This document shows positions 25,922 to 34,588 of a DNA stretch of 64,000 nucleotides, in pieces (within the stretch, counting starts at the first letter, position 1; the number at the start of each line of letters is the position of its first letter). The DNA is taken from the NCBI GenBank assembly GCA_023399155.1, contig JAEWQP010000002.1, positions 248,001-312,000 of the forward strand, in the 5' to 3' direction. The notes under the pieces were generated by a model, which did not search any database, was not told where the DNA came from, and was given only the letters and a program-made list of their open reading frames with translations. The position numbers and the translations under genes were made by a program. The stretch comes from Verrucomicrobiota bacterium. Its GTDB lineage: Bacteria > Verrucomicrobiota > Verrucomicrobiia > Opitutales > Opitutaceae.

Positions 25922-27118
25922 TCAGGCGGTCGGCTCGCGAACGCCGCGGGCGCTCGGGTCCTCCGCGACCGGGGACGCGAGCACGACCGTGGCGCGATCC
26001 ACGCGCGAGCGCGTGCGAGTCCGGAAGGGCATGCGTGCGCTCACCCGCCCCTGCAGGTAAGTCAGCGCAATGCCGAAGCCGAGCAGGAACAGGAGATCGG
26101 GGATGAACCACCGGAGTTTCTCCTCCGTGGGCAGGTCGAGCGTTCGCCAGATGTAGATCGCGAGGATGTGCCACAGGTAGATCCAGAGGCTGTTTTCGGC
26201 CACCCACGCGACCGGCCGGGCGGACGCGAGTCTTCCCAGGTGGCGGCACGCGAGGTAGATGAAGTGAATCGCGGCGAATCCGTAGACGAGATAGTAGGCG
26301 CGCGGTGGATACTTGTAGTCCTGGATCGCGAAGGCCTCTGCGCCGCCGCGTGCCATCAGCCAGCTCGCTGCCAGGAACACAGTCAGGGCGGTGCCGCCGA
26401 TGGCGAGAAGCTGTCGATCCGTGAAGCTCCGCATCTTCAGCCCATAGAGAAACAGAAGCATGTAGGGTGGTAGCGTGAGGACGAAGGCGTGGATAATGGA
26501 CGTCCGGTCGGCGAGGACGTCGGCCGGGACCCAGGGCAGCGCCACCTCATAAGCGGCATACACCGCGACCAGGGTGGCGAAATAACCCGCCCGCCCCGGA
26601 TGGCGTTTGGAGATCGCGATCGCCGCCGGTGTGATCAGCGCCAGGGCGATGTAGACCTTGAAGATCCAGACGTACCCGATGCCGGAATAGAACGCATACG
26701 AGGTGACGATTTTCTTGGCCGGAAATGGAAAGGCCTGGCCGGTCACGACGGCGATACAGGCGAACAGCGCGAAGAAGAAGGTCAGGAAACCCCACGCCGG
26801 GAGGATCAGCTTGGCCAGGCGTTTGCGCAGAAAGGGCAGGGCGTGGAGCGGCCGGGACTGGTAGATCGTTGCGTAGGTGAGCGCGGAGGCGGCGACAAGG
26901 AGCGGCGTGCCGAAGTTGCGGAGTTGAAACAGCCACTCCGGCGGGTGCGCATGGGCGATGATGACCACGAGGATCCCGAAGAACCGCATCAGGTCGAGCC
27001 GGCGGTCGCGGGCGGTCCGGGTGCCGGCCGATGCCTGAGGCTGGGCCCCCGGATCCGCCGCGAGAACGGGGACCGGCGGACCCGGCGGTGCGGGCGCAGC
27101 AACGGAAGGTTTATCCAT
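25922..27118 (-). CDS. Acyltransferase 3 family membrane protein
   Basis: A 398-residue integral membrane protein. After a Pro/Ala-rich cytoplasmic leader of about 35 residues comes RDRRLDLMRFFGILVVIIAHA, the R..DL.R...I..V...H signature of acyltransferase 3 (OafA/YrhL-like). About ten transmembrane helices follow, and a basic tail (RTRTRSRVDRATV) closes the protein. LWIYLWHILAIYIWR near residue 330 is the typical late-helix motif. Such enzymes O-acylate surface polysaccharides or membrane glycans with acetyl or other acyl groups. No surface-polysaccharide cluster is adjacent, so the target is unknown. The start at 27118 is the only ATG giving this architecture. Confidence 0.9.
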   Translation of the reverse strand: MDKPSVAAPAPPGPPVPVLAADPGAQPQASAGTRTARDRRLDLMRFFGILVVIIAHAHPPEWLFQLRNFGTPLLVAASALTYATIYQSRPLHALPFLRKRLAKLILPAWGFLTFFFALFACIAVVTGQAFPFPAKKIVTSYAFYSGIGYVWIFKVYIALALITPAAIAISKRHPGRAGYFATLVAVYAAYEVALPWVPADVLADRTSIIHAFVLTLPPYMLLFLYGLKMRSFTDRQLLAIGGTALTVFLAASWLMARGGAEAFAIQDYKYPPRAYYLVYGFAAIHFIYLACRHLGRLASARPVAWVAENSLWIYLWHILAIYIWRTLDLPTEEKLRWFIPDLLFLLGFGIALTYLQGRVSARMPFRTRTRSRVDRATVVLASPVAEDPSARGVREPTA

Positions 27119-27458
27119 GGTCAGATGGCGGGGGCTTCGCGTGGGTGTTATTTCCGCGTGCGTTTGCGAGATTCGTACGTTGAACGGTCCGCCGGTGGTT
27201 CCGAGACCGTGCCCGCGGCAGTCTGCGACACAAGTGACCCCGTCGCAAGGCGTTCGGGACCGGTGGCGCCGTGTGGATTGAGTGGGCTGGAGACTCCCGC
27301 CGTAACGATTCGTTCCCAATGGACCCCGTCCCCGCCGGTCCGCAGTCAGGACCGAACGGTAATGTGGAGAACAGGGAAAACCCTGTTGCCGCACGCTGTT
27401 GCGCGGAGTTTGCCTGCAGGTACTCCAAGCGCACTCCGCCCAGGACACACCCCGTGTC
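27119..27458. other. Divergent intergenic region
   Basis: About 340 bp between the acyltransferase gene (minus) and the mutarotase gene (plus), which must carry both promoters. No convincing -35/-10 pair, operator palindrome or RNA was identified by eye. Confidence 0.4.
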
Positions 27459-28628
27459 ATGCGACGCGCCTTACCTCGATCCATCATGCGTTGCCTCGTC
27501 ACCACGACTCTCGCCCTGCTCCTTGTCCTCCGGGCCCTCGGCGCCAGCCCGAGCGAGCCCTCGATCCGCGTGCAGCCATTTGGCTCGCTGCCGGATGGCC
27601 GCGAAGCCCAGCTCTTCGTCCTGCAAAACGCGCACGGATTTCGCGCCGACATCAGCGATTTCGGCGGAATCGTCGTCAACCTGCTCGTTGCCGACCGCGC
27701 GGGCCGCTTCGCCGATGTGTCGCTCGGATACGACGACGTCTCCAAGTACGCCAAGGCCTCGCCGTATTTCGGCGCCCTCATCGGCCGCTACGGCAACCGG
27801 ATCGCCCATGGAAAGTTCACCCTCGACGGGCTGACCTACTCGCTTCCGCTCAACGACAAGCCGGGTGACATTCCGTGCTCGCTCCACGGTGGCTTCATGG
27901 GCTTCGACAAGGTCATGTGGCGGGCGCGGCCGCTGTTCGTGGCGGGAAATCCGACGCTGGTTCTTGAATACACGAGTCGCGACGGCGAACAGGGTTATCC
28001 CGGAACGCTCACGGTCGAGGTGACCTACACCGTCACCCGCGACAACGAGCTGCGGATCGATTACCGCGCAACCACGGACAAGGCGACGCCGGTCAATCTG
28101 ACCAATCACACCTACTTCAACCTGCACGGCGAAGGCCAGGGCACGATCCTCGACCACGAGCTGATGATGCGCGCGTCGAAGTTCACGCCCGTGGATGCGG
28201 GACTCATTCCGACGGGCGCCCTGGCACCGGTCGTGGGGACCCCGTTTGACTTCACCAAGCCGCACAAGATCGGCGAGCGCATCGACGCCGGCGACGCGCA
28301 GCTCGGGTTTGGCGGAGGCTACGACCACAACTGGGTGCTCGATGCCCAGGACGGGGCCCTCAGCCTCGCGGCGACCCTGCACGAACCGAAGTCCGGACGC
28401 TTCCTCGAGGTGCTGACGACCGAGCCCGGGCTCCAATTCTATTCCGGAAACTTTCTCGATGGCACGCTGACCGGCAAGAGCGGGAAGACCTACCCGCACC
28501 GCAGCGGCCTGTGCCTCGAGACGCAGCACTACCCTGACTCGCCGAATCAGCCGGCGTTTCCCAGCACCATCCTGCGCCCCGGGGAGACCCTGCGCAGCAC
28601 CACCGTGTATCGGTTCAGCGTGCGCTGA
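27459..28628 (+). CDS. Secreted aldose 1-epimerase (galactose mutarotase type)
   Basis: A protein of 389 residues from ATG 27459, or 380 from ATG 27486; both give a signal peptide (RCLVTTTLALLLVLRALGAS). GalM features are present: GGIVVNLLVADRAGRFADVS, YFGALIGRYGNRIAHGKFTL (with the substrate-binding NRIA.G), LHGGFMGFDKVMWRARP, and NLTNHTYFNLHGEGQG containing the catalytic-histidine region. FGGGYDHNWVLD and EPGLQFYSGNFLDG carry the C-terminal aspartate and catalytic glutamate region. The enzyme interconverts alpha and beta anomers of free sugars, here probably in the periplasm on arabinose, xylose or galactose freed by the GH51 and GH43 enzymes encoded directly downstream. Confidence 0.94.
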   Translation: MRRALPRSIMRCLVTTTLALLLVLRALGASPSEPSIRVQPFGSLPDGREAQLFVLQNAHGFRADISDFGGIVVNLLVADRAGRFADVSLGYDDVSKYAKASPYFGALIGRYGNRIAHGKFTLDGLTYSLPLNDKPGDIPCSLHGGFMGFDKVMWRARPLFVAGNPTLVLEYTSRDGEQGYPGTLTVEVTYTVTRDNELRIDYRATTDKATPVNLTNHTYFNLHGEGQGTILDHELMMRASKFTPVDAGLIPTGALAPVVGTPFDFTKPHKIGERIDAGDAQLGFGGGYDHNWVLDAQDGALSLAATLHEPKSGRFLEVLTTEPGLQFYSGNFLDGTLTGKSGKTYPHRSGLCLETQHYPDSPNQPAFPSTILRPGETLRSTTVYRFSVR

Positions 28629-28668
28629 CAGCGTCCGCAAACGACCTCAGAGCTCCGAGCGACCATCC

Positions 28669-30234
28669 ATGAAACACCCATTCCGCGGAATCTTTGCCGC
28701 CGGCCTGCTTGCCGGCATCCTTGCGCCGGTCCACGCCGGCGCGGCTGAGTCCATCGCCTCTGGCGTGATCTATGCCGACCAGCCAGGCGCCGTGATCAAC
28801 CGCAACATCTACGGCCATTTTTCCGAGCATCTCGGACGCTGCATCTACGAGGGCATCTGGGTGGGCGAGGATTCGCCTATTCCGAACACCCGCGGCATCC
28901 GCAACGACACCGTCGCCGCCCTGAAGGCGATCCAGGTGCCCGTGCTGCGCTGGCCGGGCGGTTGCTTCGCCGATGAGTATCACTGGAAGGACGGCATCGG
29001 CCCGCGCGAGAAGCGTCCCGAGATGATCAATACAAATTGGGGCGGCGTGGTGGAGAACAACCACTTCGGAACGCACGAGTTCCTCGACCTCTGCGAGCAG
29101 ATCGGCGCGGAGCCGTATGTGTCGATCAACGTCGGAAGCGGCACCGTCCAGGAGGCTATGGAGTGGGTGGAATACATGACCTCCGACGCCGATTCACCCA
29201 TGACGCGCCTGCGCAAGGCCAACGGGCGCGAGCAGCCGTGGAAGATCAAGTACCTCGGCCTCGGCAACGAGAATTGGGGCTGCGGCGGCAATATGCGTCC
29301 GGAGTACTACGCGGATGTCTACCGGCGCTTCAACACCTTCGCCAAGAACTACGGCGAGAACCGGCTCTACCGCGTCGCCTGCGGCCCGGCCGGAAGCGAC
29401 TACACCTGGACCGAGACACTGATGACCCTGGCCGGCGATCGCATGGACGGCCTTTCCATTCACTACTACACGCTGCCGACCGGATCGTGGACCGGCTCGA
29501 AGGGATCGGCCACGGACTTCGAGGAGGCCGCCTGGCATGCCACACTCTGGCAGACGCTGCGGATGGATGAGCTGGTGACCCGGCACAGTGCGATCATGGA
29601 TCGTCACGATCCGGACAAGCGCGTGGGCATGATCGTGGACGAGTGGGGCACCTGGTACGACGTCGAGCCCGGCACGAATCCCGGTTTCCTCTACCAGCAG
29701 AACACGCTGCGCGATGCGGTGGTGGCCGGGTTGAACCTCAACATCTTCCATCGGCACGCCGACCGTGTCACGATGGCCAACATCGCCCAGGTGATCAACG
29801 TGCTCCAGGCGATGATCCTCACGGACAAGGAGAGGCTCGTGCTCACGCCGACCTACCACGTGTTCGAGATGTATAAGGTCCACCAGGACGCCACCTCGCT
29901 GCGCATGGATGTGAGCTCGCCGGATTACGTGTTCGGCGACCAGCGGATCGCGTCGGTCAGCGGATCCGCCTCGAAGGATTCGGCGGGGCGGATTCACGTC
30001 TCGCTCGTGAATACCGACCCGAACCGCCCGGTGCGTGTCTCGCTTCGCCTTTCCGGGGTCCAGGCCGGTTCCGTGAAGGGTCGCGTGCTCACGGCGGCGA
30101 CGATGCAGGCGCACAACTCGTTTGACGCACCGCGCACGGTCGAGCCGGCGGCCTTTTCCGGAGCGACGGTGAAGGACGGGATGCTCAACGTCGCGCTTCC
30201 CGCCAAGTCCGTTGTGGTGCTCGAGGTCCGGTAG
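28669..30234 (+). CDS. Secreted GH51 alpha-L-arabinofuranosidase
   Basis: A 521-residue protein with a signal peptide (residues 1-26, ending VHAGAAE). The GH51 barrel begins INRNIYGHFSEHLGRCIYEG and contains VPVLRWPGGCFADEYHWKDG. The acid/base is Glu201 in YLGLGNENWGCGG and the nucleophile is Glu325 in MIVDEWGTWYDVEPG. LSIHYYT lies between them. The last 120 residues form the C-terminal beta-sandwich (IHVSLVNTDPNRPVRVSL). GH51 enzymes remove alpha-L-arabinofuranosyl side groups from arabinan and arabinoxylan. A 40-bp gap separates it from the mutarotase gene, and a GH43 gene follows, so a small glycan operon is likely. Confidence 0.96.
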   Translation: MKHPFRGIFAAGLLAGILAPVHAGAAESIASGVIYADQPGAVINRNIYGHFSEHLGRCIYEGIWVGEDSPIPNTRGIRNDTVAALKAIQVPVLRWPGGCFADEYHWKDGIGPREKRPEMINTNWGGVVENNHFGTHEFLDLCEQIGAEPYVSINVGSGTVQEAMEWVEYMTSDADSPMTRLRKANGREQPWKIKYLGLGNENWGCGGNMRPEYYADVYRRFNTFAKNYGENRLYRVACGPAGSDYTWTETLMTLAGDRMDGLSIHYYTLPTGSWTGSKGSATDFEEAAWHATLWQTLRMDELVTRHSAIMDRHDPDKRVGMIVDEWGTWYDVEPGTNPGFLYQQNTLRDAVVAGLNLNIFHRHADRVTMANIAQVINVLQAMILTDKERLVLTPTYHVFEMYKVHQDATSLRMDVSSPDYVFGDQRIASVSGSASKDSAGRIHVSLVNTDPNRPVRVSLRLSGVQAGSVKGRVLTAATMQAHNSFDAPRTVEPAAFSGATVKDGMLNVALPAKSVVVLEVR

Positions 30235-30248
30235 GTGTAGCACTCGTC

Positions 30249-30271
30249 GGGGCCCGCTCGTCCCGGGCCCC
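30249..30271 (+). terminator. Hairpin after the GH51 gene
   Basis: GGGGCCCG and CGGGCCCC form a perfect 8-bp stem with a 7-nt loop, 15 bp past the GH51 stop codon. No T-run follows, so it may attenuate transcription or protect the transcript 3' end rather than stop transcription. Confidence 0.45.
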
Positions 30272-30344
30272 GAGCTTCCCCGCCGTGATGAACCGAGATT
30301 CCGCCGTTGGACACCGACGTCACGGAGGTACGGGCTTCCCCGTC

Positions 30345-32447
30345 ATGCTCTACCGCATACTGATCCTCACGGGCTGCCTCGCGGCCCTCGGTTCGCCCTC
30401 CCTGAGCGCCGGCTCGTGGACGGCGGACAACGGCAACGGAACCTACACGAACCCACTGTTCTACGACGAGTTCTCGGATCCCGACCTGATCCGCGTGGGC
30501 GACGACTTCTACCTCGCGGGCACCACGATGCACACCATGCCCGGGCTGGTCGTGCTCCACTCGAGGGACCTGGTGAACTGGACCTTCCTCAGCTACGCCA
30601 CCGAGCGGCTGGACCTCGGGCCGGAGTTCCGGCTCGAGAACGGAAAGGAGGCCTACGGCCAGGGCATCTGGGCGCCGTGCATCCGTCATCATGGGGGGAA
30701 GTTTTACCTCTTCTCCAACGTCAACGGCCACGGGATGCAGGTGTTCATCGCGAGCGACCCTGCCGGCCCCTGGGAACACCGCAACCTCGGCGGTGGCATC
30801 CACGACCTGTCCGTGCTCTTCGACGACGACGGCCGCGTGTATGCTGTCTATAACTACGATGAGGTGCGGATGATCGAGCTGAAACCCGACCTGTCCGGCT
30901 TCATCGAGGGAAGCGACCGCGTGATCATCCCGCGCGGCAACGCCATGGGCGAGGGGCACCATTTCTACAAGATCAACGGGAAGTACTACATCCTCAGTGC
31001 GAACTATTCACCGGTCGGCCGCATGCAGTGCGCCCGCGCAGATCGGCCGGAGGGACCCTACGAGACGGTTGTGATCAGCGACCGCGAGACCCTGGGGACG
31101 CAGCGGGGCTGGCAGGTGCAGAACGTCGGCCTTGGCCGGCCCGTGCCCGAGCCGGGGGTGACGTTCACGCTGTCCGAGCCCGGAGGAAACTTTCACGGTG
31201 CCGTTCCGCTCCATCAGGGCGGCATCGTCGACCTTCCCAACGGCGAGTGGTGGGGCTTCTCCATGATGGACTTCCGGTCGGTCGGACGCACCACCTGCCT
31301 CTCGCCCGTGACCTGGCGCGACGGCTGGCCGTACTTCGGCCTGCCGGGAAATCCCGGCCGCACCCCGCGCACGTGGTTCAAACCGGCCGTGACCGCCGTG
31401 GTCACGCCAACCGCTCCGTATCAGCGCAGCGACGACTTTTCGGCAGCGACGCTGCTGCCTGTCTGGCAGTGGAACCATGCGCCGGTCGACGGCCATTGGT
31501 CGCTGTCGGAGAACCCGGGTGCGCTGCGCCTGCACACCCTGCCCGCCAGCCAGTTCCTCTGGGCCAGGAACACGCTCACGCAGCGCGTCATCGGGCCGGT
31601 TTCGACCGCGACCGCGGAACTCGATGCCTCGGGCCTGCAACCGGGTGATCACGCGGGGCTCGCCCTGCTGAACATGCCCTTCGCCTCAATAGGCGTCGTT
31701 CGGACCGGGGCGGGTCTCGTCCTGCGCTGGTACAATCAGCTCACGGACGAGACGCTCGAGCAACCGCTGACCGCGCCGCGCATCTTCCTGCGCGCGACAG
31801 GCGACTTCGACCAGGACGTCGCGCAACTCAGCTTCAGCACCGACGGGCGGGATTTTTCCACCCTCGGTGGCGAGATCCGCCTGCCCTACCAGTTGAAGAC
31901 CTTCCAGGGCGTGCGGTATGCGCTTTTCGCCTACAATGCATCGGGGCGCGAAGGAGGTTTTGCGGACTTCGCCAGTTTCCGCGTCGACGAGCCGCTGGCG
32001 GATCGATCCGGCAACGTGCCGTTCGGCAAGGTCGTCGTCCTGGCCAATCTCGCCAACGAGAGCGTCGCGTGGGCCAACCCGCACGGCATGCTTCATTCGG
32101 TGCCACCCGGATCGCCGGAGGCGAGTGGCCCGGGAACCCGCTTCCGGGTGCACGACCGCGGGCAGGGCCGCGTCGTGCTGGAAGCGTTGAGCGGCGGATT
32201 CCTCACCGTCGTCGGCGCCGGTCTGTCGTGCGACGTGCGTCCAATGAAGGAGGAGTCGGAGGCCAGCCTGTTTCTCTGGCAGGACATGCTGCGCGACCGC
32301 CAGTGCATGCTGCTCTCGCTCAAGACCCATCGTTATCTCGGTCTCGACCCCGAGACGGGCGAGCCGTATGCAGCGGACTGGCCTGGTGCACATCCCGATC
32401 GGCGGGACGGCACGGTTCTGGTGTGGACCCAGGCGCCGGCTGACTGA
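30345..32447 (+). CDS. Secreted GH43 beta-xylosidase/arabinofuranosidase with C-terminal accessory domains
   Basis: A 700-residue protein from ATG 30345, where MLYRILILTGCLAALGSPSL is a signal peptide; earlier in-frame starts at 30285 and 30288 would bury it. The five-bladed propeller catalytic triad is visible: base Asp45 in FYDEFSDPDLIRVGDDFYLA, Asp154 in GGIHDLSVLFDDDGR, and acid Glu203 in NAMGEGHHFYKINGKYYIL. Residues about 350-540 are a beta-sandwich as in GH43 enzymes of the xylosidase/arabinofuranosidase type. The final 150 residues (FRVHDRGQGRVVLEALSGGF, HRYLGLDPETGEPYA) look like a separate beta-trefoil-type domain. It likely acts on the same arabinose/xylose-containing glycans as its neighbours. 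Confidence 0.93.
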   Translation: MLYRILILTGCLAALGSPSLSAGSWTADNGNGTYTNPLFYDEFSDPDLIRVGDDFYLAGTTMHTMPGLVVLHSRDLVNWTFLSYATERLDLGPEFRLENGKEAYGQGIWAPCIRHHGGKFYLFSNVNGHGMQVFIASDPAGPWEHRNLGGGIHDLSVLFDDDGRVYAVYNYDEVRMIELKPDLSGFIEGSDRVIIPRGNAMGEGHHFYKINGKYYILSANYSPVGRMQCARADRPEGPYETVVISDRETLGTQRGWQVQNVGLGRPVPEPGVTFTLSEPGGNFHGAVPLHQGGIVDLPNGEWWGFSMMDFRSVGRTTCLSPVTWRDGWPYFGLPGNPGRTPRTWFKPAVTAVVTPTAPYQRSDDFSAATLLPVWQWNHAPVDGHWSLSENPGALRLHTLPASQFLWARNTLTQRVIGPVSTATAELDASGLQPGDHAGLALLNMPFASIGVVRTGAGLVLRWYNQLTDETLEQPLTAPRIFLRATGDFDQDVAQLSFSTDGRDFSTLGGEIRLPYQLKTFQGVRYALFAYNASGREGGFADFASFRVDEPLADRSGNVPFGKVVVLANLANESVAWANPHGMLHSVPPGSPEASGPGTRFRVHDRGQGRVVLEALSGGFLTVVGAGLSCDVRPMKEESEASLFLWQDMLRDRQCMLLSLKTHRYLGLDPETGEPYAADWPGAHPDRRDGTVLVWTQAPAD

Positions 32448-32475
32448 CGGTCCGAACCTTCAACTTCGATCTCCC

Positions 32476-33564
32476 ATGGCCATGATCTCGATCCGGACAG
32501 TACGTTTTGTCGCGCCCCTCGCCTTGACCATCGTGGCGGCCGTCTCTTCTCCGGCGCGTACAGCGGCAGCCGTGACCGGGTTGCCGGATACGCCTGCGGC
32601 GACCGCCACAGCCTGGAACAACCCGATCGTCCCGCAGCGGGCCGATCCGCACGTCATCCTTCATAGCGACGGCTTCTACTATCTCGTCGCGACGGTGCCC
32701 GAGTATGATCGCGTCGAGCTGCGTCGGGCGCGGACGCTTGGCGCGCTCGCGGATGCGGAACCCCGCACGATCTGGCGTCGACCCACGGAGGGACCTATGA
32801 GCGGCGTCGTCTGGGCGCCGGAGATCCATTTCATTGACGGTGTCTGGTACATCTATTTCTCCGGGGGCGATGTGCCCGGCAAGATCCACTCCGTGCGGCT
32901 TTACGTGCTCGAGAACGCCGCGGCGGATCCCTTCGCGGGCGAGTGGAGGGCACGCGGGCGGATCGCGACGCCCTGGGACTCCTTCACCCTCGATCCCACC
33001 ACGTTCGAGCATCGCGGCGTGCGCTACCTGGTCTGGACCCAGGCCGAGCCGGGCATCAAGGGCACGAACCTGTATATCGCAAGGATGGATACGCCGACCT
33101 CGATTGAGGGGACGGTGCTGATGCTCTCGCGGCCCGAGTTCGCCTGGGAGCAGCGGGTCTACTGGGTGAACGAGGCCCCCGCGGTGCTGGTCCGGCATGG
33201 CAGGGTGTTCATCACCTTTTCCGCCAGCGCCACGGATCACAACTACTGCCTGGGCCTCCTCACCGCCCGGGAGGACGCGGACCTGCTCGATGCCCGTTCG
33301 TGGACAAAGTCGCCGCAACCGGTGTTTCGCAGCAGCGAATCCACGAGCCAGTACGGGCCCGGCCACAACTCATTCACCACCACGCCGGACGGCCGCATCG
33401 ACATCCTTGTGTACCATAGCCGCAACTACCGCGAGATCCCGGGTGAGGCGCTGGCCAACCCCGACCGGGCCACGCGTGCGCAAGTGGTTTCGTGGACCGC
33501 GGATGGTACGCCGGATTTCGGCGTCCCGGTGGCTGACGGTCCGTATTCGATTCCGGACCGCTAG
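32476..33564 (+). CDS. Secreted GH43 family glycosidase
   Basis: A 362-residue single-domain GH43 enzyme with a signal peptide (RTVRFVAPLALTIVAAVSS). Catalytic residues: Asp57 in VPQRADPHVILHSDGFYYLV, Asp173 in WDSFTLDPTTFEHRGVRYLV, and Glu233 in RVYWVNEAPAVLVRHGRVF. GVVWAPEIHFIDGVWYIYFS is the usual blade sequence. The pattern fits GH43 members acting on alpha-L-arabinofuranosides, but exo-arabinanase or xylosidase activity cannot be excluded by eye. The gene starts 28 bp after the larger GH43 gene and ends the cluster at a palindromic element. Confidence 0.92.
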   Translation: MAMISIRTVRFVAPLALTIVAAVSSPARTAAAVTGLPDTPAATATAWNNPIVPQRADPHVILHSDGFYYLVATVPEYDRVELRRARTLGALADAEPRTIWRRPTEGPMSGVVWAPEIHFIDGVWYIYFSGGDVPGKIHSVRLYVLENAAADPFAGEWRARGRIATPWDSFTLDPTTFEHRGVRYLVWTQAEPGIKGTNLYIARMDTPTSIEGTVLMLSRPEFAWEQRVYWVNEAPAVLVRHGRVFITFSASATDHNYCLGLLTAREDADLLDARSWTKSPQPVFRSSESTSQYGPGHNSFTTTPDGRIDILVYHSRNYREIPGEALANPDRATRAQVVSWTADGTPDFGVPVADGPYSIPDR

Positions 33565-34588
33565 AGGCTATCCGGGAACCGAGACTTCGTCGAAACAGGT
33601 CGAGGTGGGGCGAGCCGTCCCCGGTGAGCCGCGGTTCGGCCAGCCTGCCCGCCGAAGCCTTGGCGAGGATGGGAAGCCTCGCCCTTGTTGCTACCAGAGT
33701 TCACTTCCCGGATAGTCTCTCGTGATGCGGCATCGCCATCGTCGCGCTCCATCGTTGACCGTCGTCGCGTTCTCTCGGCCGGATGCTCCGGCGTTTCCTG
33801 GTAACGGGAACTGTCGCAGGAGCAGATCCCGCGACGCGGAAGGCCATCGCGAGACTGACTGAGAGGAGCCCGACTTCGTTCGCATCCGAAATGCTAGCCT
33901 GTACCGGGAAGTGCCGGATTGGCTGGATCACTGAAATTTTCTCGCGGCCTCGCGTATTGCCTCCGGACGAAGTCGATGGATTTCGCCACTTGGGGTGCAA
34001 CCCCCGGGAAAAGGGATTCTCGGCGATGACCATCTTCGACGTCACCGCCCACACGCGGCGACACGATCGTTTGTCTCAAACGGGCTGTAAGGATCGACGT
34101 TGACCTTAAGGGCCCGGCTTAGGTTCGCTGCAAATCAGTCGAAACATCTTTAGGCCGCATCTCAGGTTTTCGTTTCGAACTGTACACCTCCCCAATGCAC
34201 TCCTCTCTCGCGGGCGCCTGGCGCTTCCCGGGCGCGTCCGCGTTTTCGGTGGATCACGCTCCCTTTCCTGTTCCGGTGCTGCGCGCGCGAGGCGGGTTCA
34301 TTGCCCCGGACGTGATCGCCGCCACGGCGACTGACTTGCACGAGGAACGCCGCGCGACGCCGCGCCTCGGGGGGCAAGCCCCTGCCGCGGTGATGATCGC
34401 GGACGGGTGCAATGCCGTTGGGACGATCCATGAGGCAACTTCAGGCGTCGAACCAACAACTCACGCAGTGAGGCATTCAGTCGCGAGATCCGGGCGATCA
34501 AGGCCGATGCCCGCGGCGGTTCCCGCGATATCGACGGCACGAGAGTCCTCCTCTTCCGCGGCAAACGCCACATGACCTCTCACGGCCA
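33565..34588. other. 1-kb intergenic region before the giant secreted protein gene
   Basis: No convincing gene is seen. The short open frames here are Arg/Pro/Ser rich and overlap on both strands. It holds a palindromic element at 33607-33684. A protein-like out-of-frame stretch at about 34477-34590 (FSREIRAIKADARGGSRDID and onward) ends at a stop just at the next gene and may be a remnant. The giant gene's promoter must lie here, but no clear -35/-10 pair was found. Confidence 0.5.
33607..33684. repeat. Long imperfect inverted repeat after the GH43 gene
   Basis: GGGGCGAGCCGTCCCC at 33607-33622 pairs imperfectly with GGGAAGCCTCGCCC at 33671-33684. Inside it, GGCGAGG (33662-33668) and CCTCGCC (33677-33683) form a perfect inner stem. 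It lies about 45 bp past the GH43 stop codon. It may be a dispersed repeat, a terminator or both; only one copy is in the window. Confidence 0.4.

Noticed and set aside
33783..34103. 106-codon frame in the 1-kb intergenic region
   Set aside because: Low-complexity, no homology recognised, and an equally long frame runs antisense to it.
34195..34575. 126-codon open frame upstream of the giant gene
   Set aside because: No signal, domain or protein-like composition; overlapped by open frames on the other strand.
34427..34588. Protein-like fragment FSREIRAIKADARGGSRDID before the giant gene
   Set aside because: It has no start codon in frame, an upstream stop within about 50 codons, and ends at the next gene. 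It may be a remnant, but the evidence is too thin for a gene call.
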